This document shows positions 19,467-28,225 of a stretch of 64,000 bases of DNA, piece after piece. The DNA is taken from positions 1 to 64,000 of the forward strand of contig JAIYCW010000081.1 in assembly GCA_027487815.1 (NCBI GenBank). Direction: 5' to 3'. The position numbers and the translations under genes were made by a program. The notes below the pieces were generated by a model. The model was not told the origin of the DNA. It saw only the letters and a list, made by a program, of their open reading frames with translations, and did no database searches. How positions within the stretch are numbered: position 1 is the first letter of the stretch; each line of letters begins with the position of its first letter. Origin of the DNA: Burkholderiales bacterium (GTDB lineage: Bacteria; Pseudomonadota; Gammaproteobacteria; Burkholderiales; Burkholderiaceae_E).

Positions 19467-20755
19467 CTGTCCCGCCGCAAGATGCCAGTGCTGTTTCCCG
19501 ACTCGCCAAGTATGAATAGGCTATACACCCCTGAGGCAACCAGATTAAGGTCGGTGGCGGAGTAAAGCGCTGCGCCGGAGGTCGGAGAAGCCACTTCGAC
19601 CCGTCCAGTATTGGAAGCGTTGATGACCCCATAGCTCGATGCGTTCGGGTAGTTAATGTTGGTGGCAATTGCGCTGAAGTCCACGGTGAGCGTGAGTCCG
19701 CCTGCAGTATCAATCGCCCCATTCACCAAGCGCATCTTGCCTCGAGCGGTGTTGGTAGGCAGTTGATTGTTGTCCACCAACCAGTTGGCAGCAAAGCCCG
19801 GGCTTCGACCGTGAACAAGCAAGGTGTAATCGCCGCCTGCCAGCAGGTCCAACGCCGGCACGCTCACAGTAGCGCCAGCCACTGTGGTGCTGATACTCTG
19901 ATTACCAGAGTTGACCCACACATAGTTGGCTACGGATGGCGCCCGCACTGCGCTGGCTACCGTGGTTGATCCAATGGTCGTATTGATGACTCCCGTCGTC
20001 ACCGCAGCAGCCGCGATACGAACCCGCGCAAACGGATTCTTAAAGGCGGTGATAGTGGACGTTTGCTTCATCCGAACGACATCCACAAGAAAACCACCCG
20101 GCCCAGAGGACACAATCAGATTCACCACCTCCTGGTTTTCTAGTACAAAGCCGCTGCGGTCAAAACGTAAATCGTTACGATCCCCTGCGCCTGCAATACG
20201 CAATCGATAAGTACCGCGCGATACGGTAACGAAGGATGATGTAGCGCCTGCTGCCACATTGCTCATCGTGGTGGGCGCTGAATCAATGCTTTGCGACTCC
20301 GCGCCGATAAACACATCAATCGGCCCGGCATCCGAACTCGCATTCAAAATGCGTACTCGCGTATCGCCGGAGCTCGGCGTACCTTCGTCCTCGGTAAGCG
20401 TGGTGAGCTTCAGATTTGATTCGGGGCCATAGGCTACAACTGTTCGGGATGCATCCTTGGGTACCAGGACTGATCCCTGAACAAGGGCGGTGGAGTTACC
20501 CTCACTGGTTACCTTGAATGTATAGGTACCCTCCTCCAGATTGCTGTAGTCCGTCCATTGTCCTGCGCCAATCGACGAGAAAATACGATCATCGCCTGCA
20601 TACAAGTCAGCCTTCAGGCTGCTGGAAGACACGTTCACAAACCGCACACCGCCTTCTTCCGTGGCCTTTCCGCATGCGGCCAGTACCAACATAAGCCCTG
20701 CTGTTGCGATAGATGCAGCATGCCGCACCCAGTGAGTTTCTTTTTTTCCGCGCAT
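19463..20755 (-). CDS. DUF4397-domain lipoprotein
   Basis: About 430 residues from ATG 20755; the frame is open to GTG 20797. A signal peptide with lipobox LAAC precedes KATEEGGVRFVNVSS. At least two DUF4397-type units are visible: the second begins TRVRILNASSDAGPIDVFIG and continues FVTVSRGTYRLRIAG. DUF4397 proteins are cell-surface or periplasmic beta-rich proteins without an assigned activity. It overlaps the next gene by four bases and is divergent from the TolC gene across a region with a 17-bp palindrome. Confidence 0.8.
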   Translation of the reverse strand: MRGKKETHWVRHAASIATAGLMLVLAACGKATEEGGVRFVNVSSSSLKADLYAGDDRIFSSIGAGQWTDYSNLEEGTYTFKVTSEGNSTALVQGSVLVPKDASRTVVAYGPESNLKLTTLTEDEGTPSSGDTRVRILNASSDAGPIDVFIGAESQSIDSAPTTMSNVAAGATSSFVTVSRGTYRLRIAGAGDRNDLRFDRSGFVLENQEVVNLIVSSGPGGFLVDVVRMKQTSTITAFKNPFARVRIAAAAVTTGVINTTIGSTTVASAVRAPSVANYVWVNSGNQSISTTVAGATVSVPALDLLAGGDYTLLVHGRSPGFAANWLVDNNQLPTNTARGKMRLVNGAIDTAGGLTLTVDFSAIATNINYPNASSYGVINASNTGRVEVASPTSGAALYSATDLNLVASGVYSLFILGESGNSTGILRRDR

Positions 20756-20824
20756 GGTTTGAATATGAGTGTTTTGAGAAGCACCCAGTATCCGCACCCA
20801 GACTCACACGCTTGTCCCCGGGCG

Positions 20825-20841
20825 ATGTCATTGCATGACAT
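20825..20841. promoter_or_regulatory. 17-bp interrupted palindrome, candidate operator
   Basis: ATGTCAT-TGC-ATGACAT, perfect 7-bp arms, in the divergent region between the DUF4397 gene and the tolC-macAB operon. The binding protein is unknown. Confidence 0.55.
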
Positions 20842-20888
20842 AGCGGCCTGAATCTCACGATTTGTCATCACTACGTCCTGCGCTTGGA

Positions 20889-20905
20889 CGTCACACAGCG
20901 TCACA
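20889..20905. promoter_or_regulatory. Direct repeat CGTCACA, 10-bp period
   Basis: Copies at 20889-20895 and 20899-20905, upstream of the tolC-macAB-regulator operon. OmpR/PhoB-type response regulators bind phased direct repeats of about this spacing, and such a regulator is encoded at 25496, so this is a candidate autoregulatory site. Confidence 0.4.
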
Positions 20906-20948
20906 ACTCACCACCCATGCTCACGTGATAACTCGCACAATTTGCGGC

Positions 20949-22385
20949 ATGCACCTTCAAATCAGTGTCCTAAGTTCTAGAGCCCCGAATCAATTTTCCG
21001 GCCGATTCTCGCGCAACTCGACTGCCCGCAAAACCCTGGTTGCCATGGCCTTGGTATGGCTGCCCATTATCGGCCCTCAGGAAGCCCACGCCCAGCCGAC
21101 AAATCCAGCGTTAGATTGCCCAAGACCTTCCGCTCAAGGCACCTTGGATATTCGGCTGACGATTGAGCGCATGCTGTGTATCGCTCCGGAAACACGTATT
21201 GCGGGATGGAGAATTGAACGGATTCGACAGGAAATCATTGAGGCCAAAACAGGCCTTAAACCCAGCGTCGAAGTGCGGGCAAACACCGCATACACGGATC
21301 AACGGCATGGCAGTGTTCAAACCGGGGTTCGCAGTTTTACTCCCGGGCTAGGTGTCGCGCAGACAGTGCTCGACTCTGGAGCCACTCGGGAACGGACATC
21401 CTTGCGTCAGGCGAACTTGCAGGGTGAGACTTTTGCACAACTGCTCACTGCCCGCGAGTTGATTAACGATATTCATGCGCGCTACCTCGCTTGGGCTCAG
21501 GCCCATGAGATTGCAGGCAATGCTGTATTTCTCGAAGCACTGGCGGCAAATACCCAGCGCATTGTGAATGCTCGCCTAAATGCTGGTCGAGCGACTCAGG
21601 TTGATCTACTAAACGCCCAGTCTCAAGTGATTGAAGCCAAGCGCCAACGGCTCGCAGCGGATGCTGATCTCAGGATACGCGCCCAACTGCTGTTTGGCCG
21701 ATTACAGCTTTCGGTGGAAAGCATGACCCCCCAGTCCCTGGATGGTCTTGACCCACTTGCAGGGGCTTCACAGCAGCTTCAAGATAGCTTGCTTGCTGAG
21801 CCTTCCGCTTCGCCCGAAATCGAAAAGCAGCTTGCCGCGGTGCAATCCGCCAGACACGCTCTGGCTGCGGAGCAAGCCACCACCCGCTGGAATGTGCGGG
21901 TTTCTGGATTTACTGGCCCGCGCCGCCAATCCGGCAGCGTTATCCCGGGGCTTAACGAGGCCTGGTACACAGAGTTCGCAGTGAATGCCACGCTTCCGGT
22001 GTATGACGCAGGAGCGCGTTCAGCCCGCATTGCGCAGCTGCAAGCTGATCTCGATCTTGCCCAAGAGCAATGGATCAAGACCAGTCTTGAATTACGTCTG
22101 AAATGGGCCAGTGCTCAAAGCACCCGGGAGCTTGCCCGCATCGCGCTTGACGCTGCAAGGCAATCTCTCGATGCGGCAAAGCAAACCGAAAGCGCTCGCC
22201 GGGCGCAGTTCGAGGCGGGCGTCATTGGCTTGACCGATGTGATTACCGCACAAAACGAAGTTGGCAATCGCTCAAGGCAATGGATCACTACCAAAGCCGA
22301 ATTGCGCAATGCCGAGTTTGCCTTAGCCCTCTTGCAAGGTGCTTTTGATGAGGCTTATCGCTTGAACATTTCTCTGACGCCATAA
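20949..22385 (+). CDS. TolC-family outer-membrane efflux protein
   Basis: Outer-membrane channel of a tripartite exporter. From ATG 20949 it has about 478 residues with a long leader ending near AHAQP. It shows the duplicated OEP pattern: FTPGLGVAQTVLDSGATRER in the first half and FAVNATLPVYDAGARSARIA in the second, each followed by long heptad-type helices (for example NAQSQVIEAKRQRLA). The frame opens earlier at 20862, but that adds an unlikely N-terminus. Four bases separate it from the adaptor gene; it is first in the operon. Confidence 0.88.
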   Translation: MHLQISVLSSRAPNQFSGRFSRNSTARKTLVAMALVWLPIIGPQEAHAQPTNPALDCPRPSAQGTLDIRLTIERMLCIAPETRIAGWRIERIRQEIIEAKTGLKPSVEVRANTAYTDQRHGSVQTGVRSFTPGLGVAQTVLDSGATRERTSLRQANLQGETFAQLLTARELINDIHARYLAWAQAHEIAGNAVFLEALAANTQRIVNARLNAGRATQVDLLNAQSQVIEAKRQRLAADADLRIRAQLLFGRLQLSVESMTPQSLDGLDPLAGASQQLQDSLLAEPSASPEIEKQLAAVQSARHALAAEQATTRWNVRVSGFTGPRRQSGSVIPGLNEAWYTEFAVNATLPVYDAGARSARIAQLQADLDLAQEQWIKTSLELRLKWASAQSTRELARIALDAARQSLDAAKQTESARRAQFEAGVIGLTDVITAQNEVGNRSRQWITTKAELRNAEFALALLQGAFDEAYRLNISLTP

Positions 22386-22389
22386 CCCG

Positions 22390-23541
22390 ATGCAAAGAAA
22401 AACCCTGATTACTGGAACGATTGTTGCTCTCGCCTGTGCCGCTATAGCCACAGCGCTATGGACCGGCTTATCCATAAACCCAATGCAATCCCTGCATCCT
22501 GCTGTGCCTGCGCCTTATTTGACGATAGCCATTGATCGGGGCTCCATCACTCGGGTCATCAATGCCAGCGGAACACTTAACCCGGTGAATGTGGTGCAAG
22601 TGGGCACGCAGGCTTCGGGCCGAATCGTGGAGCTCTATGTCGACTTCAATTCAAAGGTGGATAAGGGCCAGTTACTTGCGCAGATAGATCGCTCAGCTGC
22701 ACAGGCCGACCTGGAGGCCTCGCTGGCCAACCTGCGCAAGCTTCAGGCCAATCTTTCTCTATACGAGGCAGAACTGCGACGCTCAGCACAGCTCATCGCT
22801 CAAGGCTATGTTTCTCAGTCTGAGCATGATCAAGCGCTTGAACGTCGTGATGGCGCGCGTGCGGCGCTTGAGCAACAACAAGCGACTATCAAACGTCAGC
22901 AACTCAATATTGAGTACACCCGAATCGTTTCACCGGTATCAGGAACCATACTGTCCAGAGAAGTGGCTGTGGGTCAAACCGTTCAAGCGAGCTTCAGCGC
23001 ACCGGTGCTGTTCAGAATTGCGCAGGACTTGCGGCAAATGCAGATAGAAGCTTCGATTCCGGAGGCCGACATTGGCGGCTTGACGATCGGCCAACGGGTG
23101 GAATTCAGCGTCGATGCGTTTGCCGAACGAAGCTTTACCGGGCGAGTCAGGCAGGTGCGTAATAACTACTCCGTGCAGCAAAATGTGGTGACCTACAGCG
23201 TTATCATTGACGCAAGCAATGAGGATCAAGTGCTGCGCCCGGGTATGACTGCGTACTTGCGTATTGATGTTGATCGGCGCGACCAAGCCCTGCGAATTCC
23301 AAATGCCGCCTTGCGCTATGCGACAAGTCAGGAAACGACGGCATCTGCACCATCCCGTGGTGCATCAACAAGACCGATCTACCGTCTGGGCGCAGATGGA
23401 AGCGCTCAGCGCATCGAGGTGAACACAGGCCTGTCGGACTCTGCATTTACCGAGCTGCGCGATACCAGCTTGCGTGAGGGAGACACTCTGATCATCGGTG
23501 TGCGTCCCGCCAGTGGTTTCAAGGGCCCGAAGATTCTATGA
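22390..23541 (+). CDS. MacA-like periplasmic adaptor
   Basis: 383-residue membrane-fusion protein linking the ABC pump to TolC. It has an N-terminal membrane anchor (GTIVALACAAIATALW), the split biotinyl-lipoyl domain (ASGTLNPVNVVQVGTQASGR and RIVSPVSGTILSREVAVGQ), an alpha-hairpin in between with long coiled-coil helices, and a beta-barrel domain (SIPEADIGGLTIGQRVEFSV). Its last four bases overlap the start of the ATPase gene (ATGA). Confidence 0.9.
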   Translation: MQRKTLITGTIVALACAAIATALWTGLSINPMQSLHPAVPAPYLTIAIDRGSITRVINASGTLNPVNVVQVGTQASGRIVELYVDFNSKVDKGQLLAQIDRSAAQADLEASLANLRKLQANLSLYEAELRRSAQLIAQGYVSQSEHDQALERRDGARAALEQQQATIKRQQLNIEYTRIVSPVSGTILSREVAVGQTVQASFSAPVLFRIAQDLRQMQIEASIPEADIGGLTIGQRVEFSVDAFAERSFTGRVRQVRNNYSVQQNVVTYSVIIDASNEDQVLRPGMTAYLRIDVDRRDQALRIPNAALRYATSQETTASAPSRGASTRPIYRLGADGSAQRIEVNTGLSDSAFTELRDTSLREGDTLIIGVRPASGFKGPKIL

Positions 23542-24248
23542 TGCCGGCACTGCAGCCTGCAGCTGGGTCACTGCTTGAGTGCATTGCTTTGAGTCGCCAG
23601 TTCGAGGTGGCCGACAAGCCATTTAACGCGCTCGCGGACGTCAGCGTGAAGTTTGAGGCCGGAGAGTTTGTTGCGATCACCGGCCCGTCGGGCTCCGGGA
23701 AGTCGACCTTTCTCAATTTGGCGGGGTCGTTGGATCGCCCAAGTAGCGGGCAGGTAAGGCTTAATGGCATCGAGCTGACTGCGCTTGCGGATACCACGCT
23801 GGCACAAGTTCGCAATCGCAGTATCGGCTTTGTGTTCCAAAGCTTCAATCTTTTGCCGCGCTACAGCCTGCTGCGCAACGTGGAGCTGCCTCTGGTCTAC
23901 GCGGGGATTAGCGCAGCACCGCGCCGCGAGCGTTCCATCCGGCTGCTGGAGCGGCTGGGCATCACCGATGGCTTGGACCGCCGCCCTGCGCAGATCAGTG
24001 GTGGGCAGCAGCAGCGTGTAGCAATCGCACGCGCACTGGTGAATGATGCGCCGCTCATTCTCGCGGACGAACCCACAGGCTCACTGGACTCTACCAACGG
24101 CAACATAGTGATCGAGCTGTTGGCCGAACTATGCCGCGAGCAAGGTAAAACCGTGCTGATGGTGACGCATGACAACGACATCGCCGCACGCTGCCCCAGG
24201 CAGCTGGTGTTTCGAGATGGCCGCTTGCTGGAGGACCGGTCGCGATGA
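23538..24248 (+). CDS. ABC transporter ATPase, MacB-type (separate subunit)
   Basis: 236-residue nucleotide-binding subunit. Walker A GPSGSGKS at residues 49-56, signature ISGGQQQR, Walker B LILADEPTGSLDS, and switch His in VTHDND. The sequence is of the LolD/MacB class that works with FtsX-fold permeases. In E. coli MacB this domain and the permease are one chain; here they are two genes with a four-base overlap. Confidence 0.93.
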   Translation: MMPALQPAAGSLLECIALSRQFEVADKPFNALADVSVKFEAGEFVAITGPSGSGKSTFLNLAGSLDRPSSGQVRLNGIELTALADTTLAQVRNRSIGFVFQSFNLLPRYSLLRNVELPLVYAGISAAPRRERSIRLLERLGITDGLDRRPAQISGGQQQRVAIARALVNDAPLILADEPTGSLDSTNGNIVIELLAELCREQGKTVLMVTHDNDIAARCPRQLVFRDGRLLEDRSR

Positions 24249-25471
24249 ATGTCAAGATTCTGGCAGCAGGGTTTGAGGCAATTTCAGCGCTCGGGGCCAA
24301 CCGTCTGCGATCCACCCTGACGATTATCGGGATGGTGATCGGAGTATCGTCAGTGATACTGATGTCCGGGATCGGTCAGGGGGCCAAACTCAATATAGCC
24401 AAATCGATTTCCTCACTCGGTGCGAATCAACTCAACATCATGTCGGGGGCGCCCAGCAGCGGTGGATTTCGCGGGGCTTCGGGCAGTCTACCCACGCTGA
24501 CCATTGGGGATGCGCAGGCCATTGCTGAACTAGCCAGCATTGGCAAGGCCGCCCCATTGATTTCGATACAAGCACAGCTCATCGCGGGAGCCGCCAACAA
24601 GGGGGTCACGGTAACCGGATCAACCACCGATTATTTTTCAGTGAATTCCATGACCCTTGAACTCGGCCAGGCGTTCACCGACGCTGAAGTGCGCAGTGGT
24701 GCCAACGTGGTGATCCTTGGGTCAACCGCGCGCACTGAACTATTTGGCCCGAGCGATCCGATTGGCCAGCTCATAAGAATCCAGCGTCAGCCCTTTACTG
24801 TGATCGGCGTACTCAAACCGAAAGGCCAGGGTTTTGGCGGTGGAGATCAAGACAATGTCGCGGTGATGCCGATCACTTCCTTGCAGCGGCGGCTTAGCGG
24901 CTCGCCGTTTCCCGGTACCGTAAGCATGGTGCTGGCCGAACCCTCAAGTGTGTTCCCCAAGGGGATTGCGCAATCGGAGATCGAAGGCTTGCTGCGCCAG
25001 CGGCATCGGATTGCACCTGGCGCAGAAGACGATTTTGCGGTACGTGATTTAAGTGCGGTGGGCGAGACTCTGGCCACCACAATGCGGGTTCTTTCCATCC
25101 TGCTTGCGGCCATCGCCACTATTTCGCTGATGGTGGGCGGCATTGGCATCATGAACATCATGCTGGTGAGCGTGGGCGAACGAACCCGCGAGATCGGTTT
25201 GCGGCAAGCGCTTGGGGCCAATAAATGGGATATTCAGACGCAGTTCCTGGCCGAAGCAGCCGTGCTTTCAGCGATTGGCGGGATTGCCGGCATCCTGCTT
25301 GGGGTCGGCGTGTCGTCAGCCCTGCGCCTGACCGGAATGACTGTGCCCATTGACACCGCGTCCGTGCTCATGGCGCTTTCGGTCGCGGTACTAACCGGTC
25401 TGATTTTTGGCTGGTGGCCCGCACGCAGGGCCGCCCAACTTGCCCCAGTGCAGGCTCTTCGACAACAATGA
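24245..25471 (+). CDS. ABC transporter permease, MacB/FtsX type
   Basis: 408 residues. N-terminal helix near LRSTLTIIGMVIGVSSVILM, a large periplasmic MacB domain (about 50-270, with SIGKAAPLI and QPFTVIGVLKPKG), and three C-terminal helices beginning ILLAAIATISLMVGGIGIMN with the typical RTREIGLRQALGA loop. With the MacA-like and TolC-like partners it forms an exporter; the substrate (peptide, macrolide, lipid or siderophore) cannot be told. Confidence 0.92.
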   Translation: MNVKILAAGFEAISALGANRLRSTLTIIGMVIGVSSVILMSGIGQGAKLNIAKSISSLGANQLNIMSGAPSSGGFRGASGSLPTLTIGDAQAIAELASIGKAAPLISIQAQLIAGAANKGVTVTGSTTDYFSVNSMTLELGQAFTDAEVRSGANVVILGSTARTELFGPSDPIGQLIRIQRQPFTVIGVLKPKGQGFGGGDQDNVAVMPITSLQRRLSGSPFPGTVSMVLAEPSSVFPKGIAQSEIEGLLRQRHRIAPGAEDDFAVRDLSAVGETLATTMRVLSILLAAIATISLMVGGIGIMNIMLVSVGERTREIGLRQALGANKWDIQTQFLAEAAVLSAIGGIAGILLGVGVSSALRLTGMTVPIDTASVLMALSVAVLTGLIFGWWPARRAAQLAPVQALRQQ

Positions 25472-25495
25472 CTTCACCATGAGGATCTTCTATTC

Positions 25496-26245
25496 ATGAC
25501 CAGCGAACCACGCTTTCATCTTTATGTCGTTGAAGACGACCCGTCGCTACGTGACATGCTGCAAACCTACTTTGAAAAAAGCGGGTTATCAGTCACCACC
25601 ATGACCAATGCTGAAGACATGCTGCACCGGCTGCATCGCCTGAGGCCGGACTTGATCGTCTTGGACGTGGGCTTGCCTGGCATGTCGGGATTGCAGGCCT
25701 GCCAAAAGCTTCGCAGTGAGGGCGACCGCATCCCAATCATTTTGCTTACTGCACTGGGTGAGGAGATTGATCGGGTAGTGGGGCTTGAAATGGGTGCAGA
25801 TGACTATTTGGGTAAACCGTTCTCGGCTCGCGAACTGATGGCTCGCATCAGTGCCGTACTCAGGCGCACCAATGTGAGCCCCGGGGCACCGCTTGCAGCC
25901 CGACGGGAAGTGGTTATCGGAGAGTATCGATTCTTTCCACTTTCGCGCAGTTTGCACCGAGGTGGCGAAGTACGGGTGTTGAACACCATCGAATATGCAT
26001 TGCTTGCCGAGCTCACCACTAACCCCAATGTAGTGGTGTCGCGCGAGCGGCTATTGGCGGTGTCGCATAAGCGGGCGGACAGCGTCACACTGCGCGCGAT
26101 TGATGCCGCTGTGATGCGCCTGCGCAAAGTGATCGAACCGGACCCCCTGACACCCCGTTATATTCAGACAGTTCGGGGCCATGGCTACATGTTTATCCCG
26201 GCCTGGGCTGAGCACAGCGTTGAGCCTCTACGGCAGGGCCAATAG
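25496..26245 (+). CDS. OmpR-family response regulator
   Basis: 249 residues. Receiver domain with acidic pair VVEDDP, phospho-acceptor Asp57 in LIVLDVGLPG, Thr/Ala switch (LLTALG) and Lys in GKPFSARELMARI; C-terminal winged helix with VVVSRERLLA and LRKVIEPDPLTPRYIQTVRGHGYMF. It starts 24 bases after the permease gene and is directly followed by the kinase gene (no gap), so it very likely controls this export operon. Confidence 0.93.
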   Translation: MTSEPRFHLYVVEDDPSLRDMLQTYFEKSGLSVTTMTNAEDMLHRLHRLRPDLIVLDVGLPGMSGLQACQKLRSEGDRIPIILLTALGEEIDRVVGLEMGADDYLGKPFSARELMARISAVLRRTNVSPGAPLAARREVVIGEYRFFPLSRSLHRGGEVRVLNTIEYALLAELTTNPNVVVSRERLLAVSHKRADSVTLRAIDAAVMRLRKVIEPDPLTPRYIQTVRGHGYMFIPAWAEHSVEPLRQGQ

Positions 26246-27583
26246 ATGAAGTGGTGGCCCGGCAAACCCATGTCAACGGTGCGCCGACTCATGATTCTGG
26301 TGGTCGGCGTGAGTATGTTTTCGCTGGTCATTCATACCGTGTTCCTGATTCTCGTTTTGCCCACCATGGGCAAACAACTTGCGCGCAGCACCGTAGATAC
26401 GGTTCATGTAAGCCGACAATTGCTGCTCACCGGGCGTGATCCTGCGAGCCTGCAGCGGTTAAAGGCCATCGGGATTGATGCCAAGCCGATTCAAACCATT
26501 CAAAAGCCGTGGGATCTTGCCGACAGTCCGGCCCAAATGCGCTTTTTGATCCAGGAGATTCGGTTACTTCTTGCAGACGGTATCGAGATTCAGAATGCCG
26601 ATGCCACTGGGATCATCCACCGAAAGGCACTGGAGTTTCAGTTTCTGATCGAACAGCAGCCCTGGAGCATTACTGTGCTTGCGCCTACTCCACCTCCCGG
26701 CGGAGCCTTCTTCCCGGCGCTGGTGCTGTTTGTCACTATCGGAGGAGCTGCATTGGCAGCCATGTTGTTTGGCGTTCGCCAGATCACCACACCGATTTCG
26801 CAGGTATCGCAACAGATGCTCGCTCGTCGCCACTCGTTATCCAAAATCGATGCGGCGCCGCATCTCGGCACCGAGCTGCTGGACATAGTGCATGCTTTTA
26901 ATGCAATTGTGGATGCACTGCAGGATGAAAAAGCGACCCGGCGAAATATGCTGGCCGGGCTATCCCATGACTTGCGCACGCCTCTGGCGCGTTTGCAGTT
27001 GCGGGCCGAGCTGGAGTGCCCCGAGGCCACGAACCTGGGTATGCAGGGTGATTTTGCAGCCCTATCACGCATGATCGATCAGTTCTTGTCGTATGTTCAA
27101 GGCGATGCTGCCGAGCTTGCAACCGGGCATCCACGCTCGGTGTCAGGCATTGCCCACGAAGTGATTGAATCCTTTCGTGCCACCGGTGCAAGGGTCGCCC
27201 TGACGCGCGGCAATTATCTGGGTCATGAGCTGCCTGATCTGGCGATCCAAAGGATCCTCTCCAACCTGATCGATAATGCACTGGCCCACGGGCAGGCGCC
27301 AATTCACGTCGAGGTTGATACCAGCGGTGGTGATGTGCGACTCAGCGTATTCGATCACGGCCGAGGGATTGCCGCGATTGATCTCACCACTGCCCTGCGT
27401 CCGTTTGGCAAGCTGGCATCAAGCAGCACGAAACTGGGCCATAGCGGGTTGGGTCTGGCCATCGTCTCGCAGATTGCCGCGCAGATTGGCGGGCGGGTGA
27501 TTCTGCATCAGTGGGACGGATTGCGCTCAGGTGTTGGCGTGGTTATCGAGGCCACCGAACCTGCTGCAGCAAATCCGGTGTAA
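26246..27583 (+). CDS. EnvZ-type sensor histidine kinase
   Basis: 445 residues. Two transmembrane segments (VVGVSMFSLVIHTVFLILVL near 15-37 and FFPALVLFVTIGGAALAAML near 152-172) flank a periplasmic sensor region of about 110 residues; then HAMP, the phospho-acceptor His in MLAGLSHDLRTPLARLQ (about residue 241), N-box NLIDNALAHG, G1 DHGRGI and G2 SGLGLAIV. Partner of the preceding regulator. It converges with the EF-hand gene, stops 17 bases apart. Confidence 0.93.
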   Translation: MKWWPGKPMSTVRRLMILVVGVSMFSLVIHTVFLILVLPTMGKQLARSTVDTVHVSRQLLLTGRDPASLQRLKAIGIDAKPIQTIQKPWDLADSPAQMRFLIQEIRLLLADGIEIQNADATGIIHRKALEFQFLIEQQPWSITVLAPTPPPGGAFFPALVLFVTIGGAALAAMLFGVRQITTPISQVSQQMLARRHSLSKIDAAPHLGTELLDIVHAFNAIVDALQDEKATRRNMLAGLSHDLRTPLARLQLRAELECPEATNLGMQGDFAALSRMIDQFLSYVQGDAAELATGHPRSVSGIAHEVIESFRATGARVALTRGNYLGHELPDLAIQRILSNLIDNALAHGQAPIHVEVDTSGGDVRLSVFDHGRGIAAIDLTTALRPFGKLASSSTKLGHSGLGLAIVSQIAAQIGGRVILHQWDGLRSGVGVVIEATEPAAANPV

Positions 27584-27599
27584 CCCGAGAGGCGCGCCG

Positions 27600-28043
27600 C
27601 TAGGCGTAAATCGACAAAGGATTACTCTTGGCGGCCTTTTGCGAGGTCGCCACCTGCTCGTTGCTCAACTTGGTCAATTGCTCCAGCAGCCATGCATTAG
27701 GGGACTCGCTTGCAGCATTGGTTTGCCTGGAGCTTTTGGTGTCATCCTGCGCACCTGCAAAGGCGGTGATGCGGCTCATCATGGCTTGCATCTTCTCCTT
27801 CATTCCGGTGTCCAGTTCAGAGCTGGTCAGGGAGCCATCCCCGTCTGCATCCAACTTCTTGAATGCATCGGCGGAATTGACTCCGCTGGCCTTTCCCATC
27901 GGGGAGCTTTCGGCCATCTTGCTGAACTCTTCAATGTTCAGGCCGCCATTGCCATCAGCATCGGCCTTGGCGAACATCTTGGTGCGCATCTCACTCATCG
28001 CGGATGCATTGGGCATCATGCCCATTGAACTGCCAATATTCAT
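27600..28043 (-). CDS. EF-hand calcium-binding protein
   Basis: 147 residues with two clear EF-hand loops: DADGNGGLNIEEF (about 28-40) and DADGDGSLTSSEL (about 66-78), each with Asp at 1, 3 and 5 and Glu at 12. No signal peptide is evident; the N-terminus is Met/Ser-rich. The C-terminal part is Gln/Ser-rich and not recognised. Likely a cytoplasmic or non-classically located Ca2+ binder. A monocistronic gene facing the kinase gene. Confidence 0.83.
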   Translation of the reverse strand: MNIGSSMGMMPNASAMSEMRTKMFAKADADGNGGLNIEEFSKMAESSPMGKASGVNSADAFKKLDADGDGSLTSSELDTGMKEKMQAMMSRITAFAGAQDDTKSSRQTNAASESPNAWLLEQLTKLSNEQVATSQKAAKSNPLSIYA

Positions 28044-28225
28044 CTCACTACTCCTTAAGTTAAGAGATCGGATACGGATGTATCCACCTCCATATTCGCG
28101 ACGAAACCATCGTGAAATTGGACGAAAAAAGGCACACTCTCCACTGACCGTGACACCTCCATGAGCTCGGTGATATCGGGTGACGCGCCAATCGCATTTC
28201 GCGCTCAGGAGTTACACTACGAGGC

